42,368 bases of DNA from JAJYSO01 sp964451785 (GCA_964451785.1 CAYVJG010000027.1:1-42368), one strand, 5' to 3'; positions 23,760 through 31,431 are shown, numbered from the stretch's first letter. A program made the numbers and translations. The notes: generated by a model from the sequence alone, not told the origin.

Positions 23760-24641
23760 TTAAGCTTTATCATCCCAGAGTTCTGGAAAGAATTTGCGCT
23801 GTTGATGTTTAGGATGCAAATATTTTTTCCATTCAGACCCGCCTGTTGCAGCTTTGTTTTCTCCTTTTTTATCTAAGTAGTGCGCTGCTGTTTCTAGATG
23901 GACTAAAGGCCAAGTGACATTGTAAAGCTTGTCAAACTTGAGCATATTTTCTTTAAGTGCTTCTGATGGATTATTGTGTTTAGCAAATTTATCTTGCAAA
24001 GTTTGTCCTTGCATTTTTCTGGCTAACTGTAACAATTCATCTTCATAACGCTCTTCAAACAAACGCAAAGTCAACGATTTTTCACCGGTTTCGCGATTAT
24101 AGCCTGCATCTTTCCAATATAAATTATCAAAATAATCGTCTATAGTCGGATTTTCAGGAAGGCGTTTTTTACCGGCTTCGTTTACTAAGTTTTCGATTGG
24201 GGTACAATACAATTCAATATATCTAAACTGCACACTTTGAAAACCACTAGCCGGTGCTAAAGTGGCTCGAAATACATTATAATCGTCATAATTCATGCCG
24301 TTGCGCATAATATCAAACGAGCTAATCAGCATTTCTACATAACGATCAACGCGTCCCAACTTATCAATCCATATTGCTTCGTTAATTTCTTCAGCAGCTT
24401 GCATTTGTTTAACTTCATGCAAGAGCATTTTCAAAAACAATTCAATAACTTGATGATACATCACAAAGATTTCTTCATCTTTAAAATTGGTGCGTGGGCG
24501 CTGTAGAGACAACAAGGTATCAACTTGAACGTAATCCCAATAAGTTATAGGTTTTGCTTGTAGTAGCCCATTGAGATAAGTTTCGGGATTCTGACCGAGT
24601 TTTTGATACTTATCTTCAATAGCTTTAATTAGTTTAGTCAT
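23760..24641 (-). CDS. kynA: Tryptophan 2,3-dioxygenase
   Basis: A 293-residue haem enzyme that opens the indole ring of tryptophan to N-formylkynurenine, the first kynurenine step. Marks are TYWDYVQVDTLLSLQ near the N terminus, then FVMYHQVIELFLKMLLHE (substrate region), RNGMNYDDYNVFRATLAPASGFQS and the late WPLVHLETAAHYLDKKGENKAATGGSEW with the proximal His and TGGS loop. I start at the ATG 24641 (MTKLIKAIEDKY) instead of a TTG at 24665. With the RidA/aldehyde dehydrogenase pair at 3440-5300 it suggests tryptophan catabolism through 2-aminomuconate. Confidence 0.93.
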   Translation of the reverse strand: MTKLIKAIEDKYQKLGQNPETYLNGLLQAKPITYWDYVQVDTLLSLQRPRTNFKDEEIFVMYHQVIELFLKMLLHEVKQMQAAEEINEAIWIDKLGRVDRYVEMLISSFDIMRNGMNYDDYNVFRATLAPASGFQSVQFRYIELYCTPIENLVNEAGKKRLPENPTIDDYFDNLYWKDAGYNRETGEKSLTLRLFEERYEDELLQLARKMQGQTLQDKFAKHNNPSEALKENMLKFDKLYNVTWPLVHLETAAHYLDKKGENKAATGGSEWKKYLHPKHQQRKFFPELWDDKA

Positions 24642-24728
24642 ATAAAGGTGGTGTTTTTGAGTCAAATTTTAAGGCCAGTAATTTAAGTTATTTTTTTAAA
24701 GAAATCATAAATTACAAGCTGTTTTATG

Positions 24729-24789
24729 CGGAATCGATTTTTGAAATAGACTGCATATTTTATCGTGAAAATTTCAAAAATCACTTCCG
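24729..24789. repeat. Long inverted repeat upstream of kynA
   Basis: CGGAA-tc-GATTTTTGAAAT at 24729-24747 pairs with ATTTCAAAAATC-ac-TTCCG at 24771-24789: 17 paired bases broken only by a 2-base internal mismatch. It has no T run and is distinct from the terminator next to it. Confidence 0.6.
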
Positions 24790-24811
24790 TATTAAAGTTG
24801 CCTATTAAAAA

Positions 24812-24854
24812 AACACCCTCACAAATTTGATTTCACAAACTCTATGAGGGCGTT
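24812..24854 (-). terminator. Terminator of the Rrf2-oxidase-haemoglobin operon
   Basis: AACACCCTCA and TGAGGGCGTT pair (one G-T) around a loop of about 23 nt; leftward it is followed by a run of T. It lies 17 bp after the stop of the truncated haemoglobin, the last gene of the operon. Confidence 0.7.
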
Positions 24855-24870
24855 ATCGGTATGGATTTAA

Positions 24871-25251
24871 CTACATAATTGAATTTTCTTGCAAGTATGT
24901 TATGCGCATTTCAAACATTTGAGCCATTTTATCGGCTTGCCGCTTAGCGACATACACATTTTGTCCTTCAAAGTATTTATCCAAAGTAGCAAAGAAGAGT
25001 TCTATCCAGCGTTCAAAGTGGTGATGAGCCACCGGTAGTTGCGCATGAGGATGAAAAGGATAACCGCGATAAGTGTGTTCTTGCAGCAAAATAGTTTGCC
25101 AAAAGCGATACATTTTTTCGAGGTGCTCAGGCCAGCGTCCATCTAAAATTTTGTTGAAAATGGGGCCTATCAATTCATCTTTTTGCACTAATCCGTAAAA
25201 CTCATCTACCAATAGTTTTACATCGTCAAGGGTTTCTATTTCTTTAGCCAT
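24871..25251 (-). CDS. Group III truncated haemoglobin (end of oxidase operon)
   Basis: A 126-residue single-domain globin. FYGLVQKDELIGPIFN (about residues 18-33), HLEKMYRFWQTILL (about 43-56) and the proximal-His segment AHHHFERWIELFFATLD (about 75-91) match the trHb3 (Ctb-like) pattern. Related globins bind O2 and NO and support NO resistance. Its ATG overlaps the stop of the preceding gene (TAATG), so translation is coupled. Being the last gene of an operon headed by an NsrR-like regulator, it is likely an NO-binding or NO-dioxygenating partner of the oxidase. Confidence 0.9.
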   Translation of the reverse strand: MAKEIETLDDVKLLVDEFYGLVQKDELIGPIFNKILDGRWPEHLEKMYRFWQTILLQEHTYRGYPFHPHAQLPVAHHHFERWIELFFATLDKYFEGQNVYVAKRQADKMAQMFEMRITYLQENSIM

Positions 25252-25700
25252 TAGAATGGAGATTTATAGAATTCAGGCGTCCAATACATAACGAGATAGA
25301 ATATAGCAAAGGCAATCACGGTGATGAGCAACGCCCAAAACCAAGCCGGAATAGGCTTAGGATCTTCAGACCCACGCATCACAAATTGATCGTCATTTTC
25401 ACTGCCATACGCGTTAATGGTAATGGCGGTTTCCTTATCGACTACTTGATTAGGTTTTAAGCCCATAACGGTAATTTCAGGGCCATTTTTAACAGTAAAT
25501 GGAATAAGCTTTATCCCTTCAACATTTCCTGATGATTTGGCGACGATTTTTAAAGTATGTTCGCCATCAGGAATTTTTGTTGTATCTAACATAATCTCTA
25601 TTGGCGGTTTAAACTCGCCAAAGGGTTGTTCTTCATCATCTAGAAAAACTTTAACCACACGATTATTTTCAAAACTGGCTATTTTATTCGAATCCTTCAT
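25251..25700 (-). CDS. Unknown tail-anchored protein of the oxidase operon
   Basis: A 149-residue protein with no signal peptide. Residues about 10-105 look like a beta-sandwich (VFLDDEEQPFGEFKPP, DGEHTLKIVAKSSG, the hydrophobic-polar alternation of an Ig-like fold) and residues about 115-138 form one membrane helix (IPAWFWALLITVIAFAIFYLVM). Topology cannot be decided from sequence. It overlaps the genes on both sides, so it is probably a subunit or assembly factor of the haem-copper complex. I do not recognise it as CcoP, CcoQ, CcoS or CcoH. Confidence 0.75.
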   Translation of the reverse strand: MKDSNKIASFENNRVVKVFLDDEEQPFGEFKPPIEIMLDTTKIPDGEHTLKIVAKSSGNVEGIKLIPFTVKNGPEITVMGLKPNQVVDKETAITINAYGSENDDQFVMRGSEDPKPIPAWFWALLITVIAFAIFYLVMYWTPEFYKSPF

Positions 25701-25950
25701 CCTTGACTATATTTTTAATGTGATTAGGGTCCTTTTCTCCTGGAAAAAAGATGTATTTTAAAGTCAACACTAAGGTTGCAACAACAATACCTACAGAAAT
25801 CCAAACGAAAGCATTTGCTAAATAAGCACCTGGTTTAGTTAAGGTAAACCCGTGATGATGTCCTGCGGCATGCCCTTTAGCCATTTCTTGAGCTATAGTC
25901 ATACCACTTCCTATAAAAAAGGCTGCAATTAAATATACGTATTTTTTCAT
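25684..25950 (-). CDS. Small His-rich membrane protein of the oxidase operon
   Basis: An 88-residue protein. The N terminus looks like a cleavable signal (MKKYVYLIAAFFIGSGMTIAQ). A His-rich segment follows (GHAAGHHHGF, about residues 27-36), then one membrane helix (about 43-68, ANAFVWISVGIVVATLVLTL) and a short charged tail. The His cluster would face the periplasm and could bind copper or haem. It lies 12 bp after the cytochrome gene and overlaps the next by 17 bp. A CcoQ-like accessory subunit or a metal-delivery protein are the likely options. Confidence 0.75.
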   Translation of the reverse strand: MKKYVYLIAAFFIGSGMTIAQEMAKGHAAGHHHGFTLTKPGAYLANAFVWISVGIVVATLVLTLKYIFFPGEKDPNHIKNIVKDEGFE

Positions 25951-25962
25951 AATCTACGTGTT

Positions 25963-26967
25963 TTATAATGAAGCTCTTACAGCTTTTACATCTTCCGGAG
26001 TAATTGTTTTACCCTCATTACCCCAGCTGGTGCGTTCATAATTTATGATTGCAGCAATCTCTTCATCTGACAATTGATCGCCAAATGGAGGCATAGGACC
26101 GTAATCAGGCAAATTATTATAGCCTTCAATAACGATTCTAATGTGCGTACTCGCATCGGGGTTATTGACAATTCCACTACCCACTAACGGAGGGAATGCT
26201 CCTGGCAATCCTTTACCAGTAGTTTGATGACAAGCGGCACATGTGCTTTCATACAAACTTTTACCATCTAATCCTGATCCAGCATCTGCGGCTCCCCCAG
26301 CGGCTACTTTTTCTTCTTTCTTTTGAAGCGGAATAAACTCTGGAGCTTCCATATCTTCTGGCAATTCAGGTTGTTTTAAAGAAATCAAATAAGCGACTAA
26401 AGCTTGTGCATCATCGGTAGCAACGACCACCTTACTCGGGTCTTCTTTATATTGATCTGGAACGCCTTTAACCACCACATCTGATTCTCTGACAAAGGCG
26501 GAATCAACTTGTTTAAATAACCAACGATAAGCAGGCATCACTGAAGCTTTAACTACAGCACGTGGTTCATAGAGGTGAAGATATTGCCAAGGTTCAGCAG
26601 GTTGTCTCTCCCCAACTTCAGTCAAATCTGGCCCAGTGCGTTCACTTCCTAAAAGCGAAGGACTTTGTGCCCACCAGCTCAAACGTTTTTTACTGTAAGC
26701 ATAATCTTCAGCCATAGCTGGTCGATCGCCAAACATAGCATCCATTTCAATATTACGCACTTGTTGTGTGTGACACGCCACGCAGCCTTCAGAGATATAC
26801 ACCTCTAGCCCACGGCGTTGTATTGGGGTCAATTTAGGTTGATTAGGAAGGGCTTTGTACTCTTCCATTTGGTAGGCTGGATAATAAGCCACCAAACCTG
26901 TCAAGCCAAGGAACACTAAAAACAGTGTCCACACTAAGGCTTTGTGATCTGTATTAAAATCAATCAT
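25963..26967 (-). CDS. CcoO-like dihaem cytochrome c (CcoO fused to a second c domain)
   Basis: A 334-residue membrane-anchored cytochrome. One N-terminal helix (about residues 10-30) is followed by a CcoO-like domain: GCVACHTQQVRN (C62, C65, H66), SERTGPDLTEVGER and SVMPAY with a Met ligand. A Lys/Ala/Gly linker leads to a second class I domain, CAACHQTTGKGLPGAFPPL (C243, C246, H247) with PMPPFGDQLSDEE (Met near 292). Canonical CcoO has one haem and CcoP two; this fusion gives two in all. It starts 2 bp after the oxidase gene. It should pass electrons to the b haems. Confidence 0.88.
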   Translation of the reverse strand: MIDFNTDHKALVWTLFLVFLGLTGLVAYYPAYQMEEYKALPNQPKLTPIQRRGLEVYISEGCVACHTQQVRNIEMDAMFGDRPAMAEDYAYSKKRLSWWAQSPSLLGSERTGPDLTEVGERQPAEPWQYLHLYEPRAVVKASVMPAYRWLFKQVDSAFVRESDVVVKGVPDQYKEDPSKVVVATDDAQALVAYLISLKQPELPEDMEAPEFIPLQKKEEKVAAGGAADAGSGLDGKSLYESTCAACHQTTGKGLPGAFPPLVGSGIVNNPDASTHIRIVIEGYNNLPDYGPMPPFGDQLSDEEIAAIINYERTSWGNEGKTITPEDVKAVRASL

Positions 26968-26969
26968 CG

Positions 26970-28811
26970 TTAAGCTGTTTTTGTTTTTAATGATTCATTA
27001 ATGTGCTCGAGCTTTTGTTGTTCCTTGAGTACTTCTGCTCTACTTCTTCTCCCTTTAATCATGTAATAGAAGTTATAAGCAAAAATAAAGTGAGACAACA
27101 ACATCAATGAGCCACCTACGGCACGCCAAATCCAATATGGTTTCATCAAAATAACAGATTGAATAAATGGATCACCTTGCAACCAGCTGAGTCCTTTTAA
27201 AGTTCCGCCTATCATCAACGGAATAGAGTAAGCAAACAAGCCGACAAAAGCTAGCCAGAAATGACCTCCTACTAAAAATTGTTTGGGCTCTTTACCTGTT
27301 AAGCGCGGCATGATATAATAGATACACGCCCATAAGATGAACGATATAATACCGTACATCGTCATGTGTGAATGCGCTACGTTAAAGTCAGTAAAGTGCC
27401 AAATGTAATTGGTGTAACGCGTAGCTTGTAAACTTCCTTGCATAGAGCCTACCCAATAAAAGATCACCCCTACTAAAAAGAATGGCATCACATAGCTTTT
27501 AGCCAAATGACTCCACTTACCGCGCATGGTCATCAAGTAGTTTACAGTACCTGCTGTTACAGGAATTACCATACCTATACTATACACTATAGCAACAGAT
27601 TGCAACCACCAAGGCAAAGGACTAAAGATAAAGTGATGTGTACCAATCATGGTATAAAACAACATCTGTGTCCACAGGGCAATAACGCCTAAAGCATAAG
27701 AGTAAATAGGTTTGTTTAACGAGGTTGGCAAGTAGTAGTAAATCAACCCTAAACAAAAGGTCATAAACCACATTCCAACACCCATGTGCATAAAGTATCC
27801 TTCAATGGCAGTTTCACCCAAACCTTCAAAAGGTAAATAGCCGGTGATAGCTACCACAGCTGTCCAAATAATGGAACCGAAAATAAACCAGTTTGAAATG
27901 TATATTTCCTTAGTATTTCGATTGGCGACTGTTTTATAGAAATTGTAAAACGTCAAGACTAATGGCACAATAAAAAACGGCACAAATACTGGCCAGATAT
28001 ACTCGCGAAACTCAGCGCCACCATTATTGATACCCGCCATTAAACAGAGGTTACCAAAAACAAGGTTTAAGTTAAACAACCAAAAGGTAATCCACGCCAA
28101 TTTATGACTGTGTATTTTAGTGTTTGAGGTTCGTGCGATTACAAAATAAGCCAACCCAATCATAGCAAAAGAGCCCCAACCCCAGAACACCGTATTGGTA
28201 TGTACAGGACGAAGACGGCTAAATGACAACCAAGACACATGGTCTAAAGAAGGCCATACGAATTTCATTCCGATAAATTCGCCTACAAGCGTTCCGAAGA
28301 CTAACCAAAACACAGAAGCGCCCAAAAAGTAATAAACAATTTTTTTAAGCCCTTCATCGGTTTCTAAAAAGAACTTTGATCGACGCTGTTTTTTAGCGAC
28401 AAACGAAGGCTTAGGATCATGAGTAATGTCATAGATCATACCTCGTTTATCAACAGGCTTATCCTTTCCTCCTAATTCCTCTCCAGTTAGTTTAAAATTC
28501 AACGCTTCTTTGCGTTGGGTTAAGATCTGATCAATTTCATCAGTTTCAAGTGATAAAATTTCTTCATTAAATTGAAGTTGATTTTGATCCAACTTCTTTC
28601 GCTTAAAACCACCCAAATACTTGTTAAATCGGATGAGAAGAATAATGACCGGCACGGCTAGGATCAATGCAATCAAGACTAACATCCCAATTACACCGGC
28701 TCCTCCAAGCCATTCTTGTGCCACTTCTTCATTTTTCGCAAAACTCGGAAAACTGCTAAAAACTAATAGCAGAAACAACAGCAAACGTTGTTTCGATTGT
28801 AGATACCTCAT
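26970..28811 (-). CDS. ccoN: cbb3-like (C-family) haem-copper oxidase subunit I with N-terminal extension
   Basis: A 613-residue polytopic protein. Residues 1-25 resemble a signal peptide, 38-62 form an extra helix and 63-150 a charged soluble linker not found in standard CcoN. The core then has low-spin haem His H204 (RPVHTNTVFWGW), CuB ligands H342, H392 and H393 (IGTHHF), the crosslink-type Tyr Y386 six residues before them, haem b3 His H480 and haem b His H482 (VAHSHMTMYG). Spacings H342-Y386-H392-H480 equal those of Pseudomonas CcoN without gaps. The residue aligning with the conserved Glu of the FEGP motif is Q458 (MQGSLQ). An O2 reductase is the default; an NO-reducing role is possible from context. 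Confidence 0.88.
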   Translation of the reverse strand: MRYLQSKQRLLLFLLLVFSSFPSFAKNEEVAQEWLGGAGVIGMLVLIALILAVPVIILLIRFNKYLGGFKRKKLDQNQLQFNEEILSLETDEIDQILTQRKEALNFKLTGEELGGKDKPVDKRGMIYDITHDPKPSFVAKKQRRSKFFLETDEGLKKIVYYFLGASVFWLVFGTLVGEFIGMKFVWPSLDHVSWLSFSRLRPVHTNTVFWGWGSFAMIGLAYFVIARTSNTKIHSHKLAWITFWLFNLNLVFGNLCLMAGINNGGAEFREYIWPVFVPFFIVPLVLTFYNFYKTVANRNTKEIYISNWFIFGSIIWTAVVAITGYLPFEGLGETAIEGYFMHMGVGMWFMTFCLGLIYYYLPTSLNKPIYSYALGVIALWTQMLFYTMIGTHHFIFSPLPWWLQSVAIVYSIGMVIPVTAGTVNYLMTMRGKWSHLAKSYVMPFFLVGVIFYWVGSMQGSLQATRYTNYIWHFTDFNVAHSHMTMYGIISFILWACIYYIMPRLTGKEPKQFLVGGHFWLAFVGLFAYSIPLMIGGTLKGLSWLQGDPFIQSVILMKPYWIWRAVGGSLMLLSHFIFAYNFYYMIKGRRSRAEVLKEQQKLEHINESLKTKTA

Positions 28812-28832
28812 ATGTATTAAATAAAGACTAGT

Positions 28833-29267
28833 TTAATATTTCAAAAACGAACGCTTATCTTCTACATCATGTGCCAGATTAGCGATATTCGTATTAGTCA
28901 ACATATCGATTAACCCGTCTCTAACACCTTTAAATTTATGGTGCATCGGACAGGGTTTACTCGCATCACATCGCGGCAATCCTAAGCTACAACCCGTAAA
29001 GATAGCATCGCCATCTATAGCTGTAACAACTTGAATTAATTTGATGTGTTCCATCTCTTCTTCCTTTATATAAAATCCTCCTTTAGGACCTGTACTCGAA
29101 TGAATAATTCCACATTTTGCCAGTTTCTGCAGCACTTTTGCCGTAAAGGCTTCTGGCGCTTCTATCTCTTTTGCTATTTCTTTCAAGCGCGCCCGATTAC
29201 CGTACAGCGACTTTACTGTAATAAACAAAATGGCTCTGATGCCGTATTCACAAGCTTTTGAAAACAT
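28833..29267 (-). CDS. Rrf2-family regulator, NsrR/IscR-like, with three-Cys cluster motif
   Basis: A 144-residue winged-helix regulator. The N terminus MFSKACEYGIRAILFI, the recognition region APEAFTAKVLQKLAKCGII and the GPKGGFYI wing are typical of Rrf2. The Fe-S ligand region is CSLGLPRCDASKPCPMH (about residues 93-109), spacing C-x6-C-x5-C, close to NsrR and IscR. NsrR senses NO through a [4Fe-4S] cluster. It heads the operon, 21 bp before the oxidase gene, and a sequence identical to one before cupin-RIC lies over its own promoter, implying autoregulation. IscR-type function is the main alternative, but no isc or suf gene is near. Confidence 0.88.
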   Translation of the reverse strand: MFSKACEYGIRAILFITVKSLYGNRARLKEIAKEIEAPEAFTAKVLQKLAKCGIIHSSTGPKGGFYIKEEEMEHIKLIQVVTAIDGDAIFTGCSLGLPRCDASKPCPMHHKFKGVRDGLIDMLTNTNIANLAHDVEDKRSFLKY

Positions 29268-29287
29268 TTATTTCTTATTATATGTGG

Positions 29288-29319
29288 CAAAGATAAGGCG
29301 AGATTTAATTATGGACAAA
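29288..29319 (-). promoter_or_regulatory. Promoter of the Rrf2-oxidase operon
   Basis: Leftward TTTG (29316-29319), 20 bases, then TATCTTTG (29288-29295), a full match to TAnnTTTG. The start codon follows 20 bp later. Confidence 0.75.
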
Positions 29320-29332
29320 TTTATCTTTAATA
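29313..29332. promoter_or_regulatory. Shared operator candidate, site 2
   Basis: Identical over 20 bases to 19218-19237, overlapping the -33 element of the Rrf2 promoter. See site 1. The rest of 29333-29522 is AT-rich, holds a perfect 9 bp AT palindrome at about 29398-29417, and shows no gene. Confidence 0.65.
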
Positions 29333-29522
29333 TAATTCCTATAAACTTATCCTAAATTATCACTCCATACATTTCTTACATTTACCTGAGGTTCTACAAT
29401 TTATAAAATTATAAATTATTTAAGAATACACAAACTAATTCACTTAATTTATTAATACTTATACAGCTTATCACAAGATTATTTAGCCCAATAAATTATT
29501 CGCCAAAAACCTTTGATTTATA

Positions 29523-29550
29523 AAAAAGAGAGACCAAGGCCTCTCTTTTA
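29523..29550. terminator. Terminator after the universal stress protein
   Basis: AAAAGAGAG and CTCTCTTTT flank an 8 nt loop, with A and T runs on both sides, about 27 bp after the UspA stop. Confidence 0.8.
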
Positions 29551-29576
29551 TTAAAAATACTATATGTTATTACTAA

Positions 29577-30551
29577 TCAACTCTGTAGATTTAGAGGCTT
29601 AGTAGTCAATACAGGTTTACGCAACTGCTTAAGCACTTTTTCGGTGGTTGATCCCAAAAACAAATTAGCCACTGCATGGCGTCCATGTGTAGCCATAACC
29701 ACCACATCAGCCTGCTCTCGCGCATAACTAACAATGACGGAGTGAGCAGAAGTACCTCGCTCTACAACAATCGACAGATCAACCGGCTCATGTGTTGCCA
29801 TCTGTAATTTAAAACTGTCTTTATCTACTGAAGGTTCCCCTACAAAACTTATTCCTTCTGTATTACTTTCTACATATTTTTTTAGCGCTTCAAAGATAAA
29901 TTCTTTGATTTCAAAATCTTTATAACGGTAAGAACTTGCGCCAGCCAACTTAATGATGCCGCTGTCAAAAACAGACACGCCTAGTAATTCTATTTTCGCT
30001 TTATTGCGCTCAGCCACCAACATCGCCCAAGGCAAAGCTTCAAGTGATACGCGCGATGCATCAGTAGGCATAACAATTGTATTGATGGTATTATCAAAAT
30101 CATTATTAGCACTCAACACCGGTGTCCGCGCTAGCCGAATTAACTTTTCTGTTACCGTCCCCCTACTAAACACCGAGTTTCCTCTACCACGCGAAGCTAT
30201 TGTAATTAAATCATAACCTTCAGCTTTAGCATGCGCTACAATTCCTGCCGATGGGCGCTGTGCATCTTTTACAAAAACTTTTCCGCGTACAGATTCAGGA
30301 AAATAGGTCTCTAACTCCTCTTCGAGTTTAGCTTGCAAAATAGCGTGCACTTGTTTCGATTTCACCTCGTCTGTAAACGGATTATCCATTGCATCAGGAC
30401 TGATAATTCCAAAATAAGGAATCAAGGGCACAATATGAATCATATCCACCTTTGCTTGATAATTTTCAGCTGTGTCACACACCTGTTGATACACTGAACG
30501 CGCGCTTTCTGAAAAATCTGTCGGCACTAAAATCCTTTTAATTTTAATCAT
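29577..30551 (-). CDS. Tandem universal stress protein (UspA type)
   Basis: A 324-residue protein made of two Usp domains (about 1-150 and 155-320). Each begins with a strand and an acidic switch (ILVPTDFSESA; IVMPTDASRVS) and ends with the ATP-binding loop (IASRGRGNSVFSRGTVTEK; MATHGRHAVANLFLGSTTEK). The second fits the G-x2-G-x9-G-S/T pattern loosely. Tandem Usps are common in facultative and denitrifying bacteria and respond to low oxygen or NO. Single-gene transcript with its own terminator; no TAnnTTTG box is evident upstream. Confidence 0.9.
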   Translation of the reverse strand: MIKIKRILVPTDFSESARSVYQQVCDTAENYQAKVDMIHIVPLIPYFGIISPDAMDNPFTDEVKSKQVHAILQAKLEEELETYFPESVRGKVFVKDAQRPSAGIVAHAKAEGYDLITIASRGRGNSVFSRGTVTEKLIRLARTPVLSANNDFDNTINTIVMPTDASRVSLEALPWAMLVAERNKAKIELLGVSVFDSGIIKLAGASSYRYKDFEIKEFIFEALKKYVESNTEGISFVGEPSVDKDSFKLQMATHEPVDLSIVVERGTSAHSVIVSYAREQADVVVMATHGRHAVANLFLGSTTEKVLKQLRKPVLTTKPLNLQS

Positions 30552-30686
30552 AGTATAAGTTTAGTATAATGGTTTTATTTTATTTCAACGCAAAAAACCT
30601 CCCACTCAAATCACTCACACCTTAATCCTGTTTTATTGCTGATATAAATATAGTAAAAACATTACAATCACATAAAGGCATAAAAA

Positions 30687-30705
30687 AAGGAGCAACTTGC
30701 TCCTT
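30687..30705 (-). terminator. Terminator after the second truncated haemoglobin
   Basis: AAGGAGCAA and TTGCTCCTT with a single-base loop as written; reading leftward a run of T follows. It starts 9 bp after the globin stop. Confidence 0.8.
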
Positions 30706-30714
30706 GTATATTAT

Positions 30715-31113
30715 TTATCTACTCTCATAGACCTTTAAAAACAGATGTGTTGACATTTTCCGTGCGCGACTCCTAGCCAAATCGGCTAGCTCTCCTACAA
30801 AATAGTCATCTATAGTTTCATACCATAAATTTAACCACATACCAAAGTGTTTCGACTCAACAGTACCACCTATTTTCTGATCAACTGACACATGCGCCAA
30901 CATTGGATTTCCATAATACTTGCGCACATAAAAGAGATTACTCTCCCAAAAATCAGTCAACTTTTCTAAATGTTCATCCCAGTCTTCAATTATACCATTA
31001 AAAATAGGACCCAAAATTTCATCTTTACGAATTTTGGCATAAAAAGTATGTACCAAAAAAGATACATCCTCCCTATTTTTTATCTCTCTTTTTTCAGGCT
31101 GAACAAATGCCAT
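30715..31113 (-). CDS. Group III truncated haemoglobin (second copy)
   Basis: A 132-residue trHb3. FYAKIRKDEILGPIFNGII (about residues 24-42), HLEKLTDFWESNLF (about 48-61) and KHFGMWLNLWYETID with the proximal His (about 88-102) are visible. It differs strongly from the copy at 24871-25251, so this is an old paralogue. It is the second gene of a two-gene operon with a small membrane protein, 13 bp upstream. Related globins bind O2 and NO; the role here is inferred from the neighbourhood. Confidence 0.9.
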   Translation of the reverse strand: MAFVQPEKREIKNREDVSFLVHTFYAKIRKDEILGPIFNGIIEDWDEHLEKLTDFWESNLFYVRKYYGNPMLAHVSVDQKIGGTVESKHFGMWLNLWYETIDDYFVGELADLARSRARKMSTHLFLKVYESR

Positions 31114-31126
31114 ATACTAATTGAGT

Positions 31127-31411
31127 TTAGAACACCAAGTGTATAATCATAATCAAAATGCTAACTGTGACACTTAAAATACCCCAGTTAAAAATGATCT
31201 TGCGTTTTCTATCAGATAAAATAGTAGCATTAAACCCCATACAAACGCATACTAATAGACCCACTTGAAACATCTCCCAAAAACCGTGTCCCTTTTGTAA
31301 AGCTAACATTGACGCTGCTCCACCTAAACAACTAGACACTAATACACCTATCATGGCATACATTAAATATTTTTCACGAAAAAGCTCAAAAAGTTTATTA
31401 TAAAGGCTCAT
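31127..31411 (-). CDS. Small three-helix membrane protein with the haemoglobin
   Basis: A 94-residue protein with three hydrophobic segments (about 14-38, 46-65, 73-93) separated by short charged turns (REKY, SDRKRKIIF). I do not recognise the family. It starts the operon with the truncated haemoglobin. Its promoter carries a GATAA-N5-TTATC dyad. A membrane partner or anchor for the globin is a guess. Confidence 0.7.
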   Translation of the reverse strand: MSLYNKLFELFREKYLMYAMIGVLVSSCLGGAASMLALQKGHGFWEMFQVGLLVCVCMGFNATILSDRKRKIIFNWGILSVTVSILIMIIHLVF

Positions 31412-31431
31412 AGTTTAATATTTTATTGGGG

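Noticed and set aside
28833..29267. Rrf2 protein as IscR
   Set aside because: The three-Cys spacing fits IscR nearly as well as NsrR, but no isc or suf genes are nearby and the linked genes are NO-related. Kept as NsrR-like without a gene symbol.
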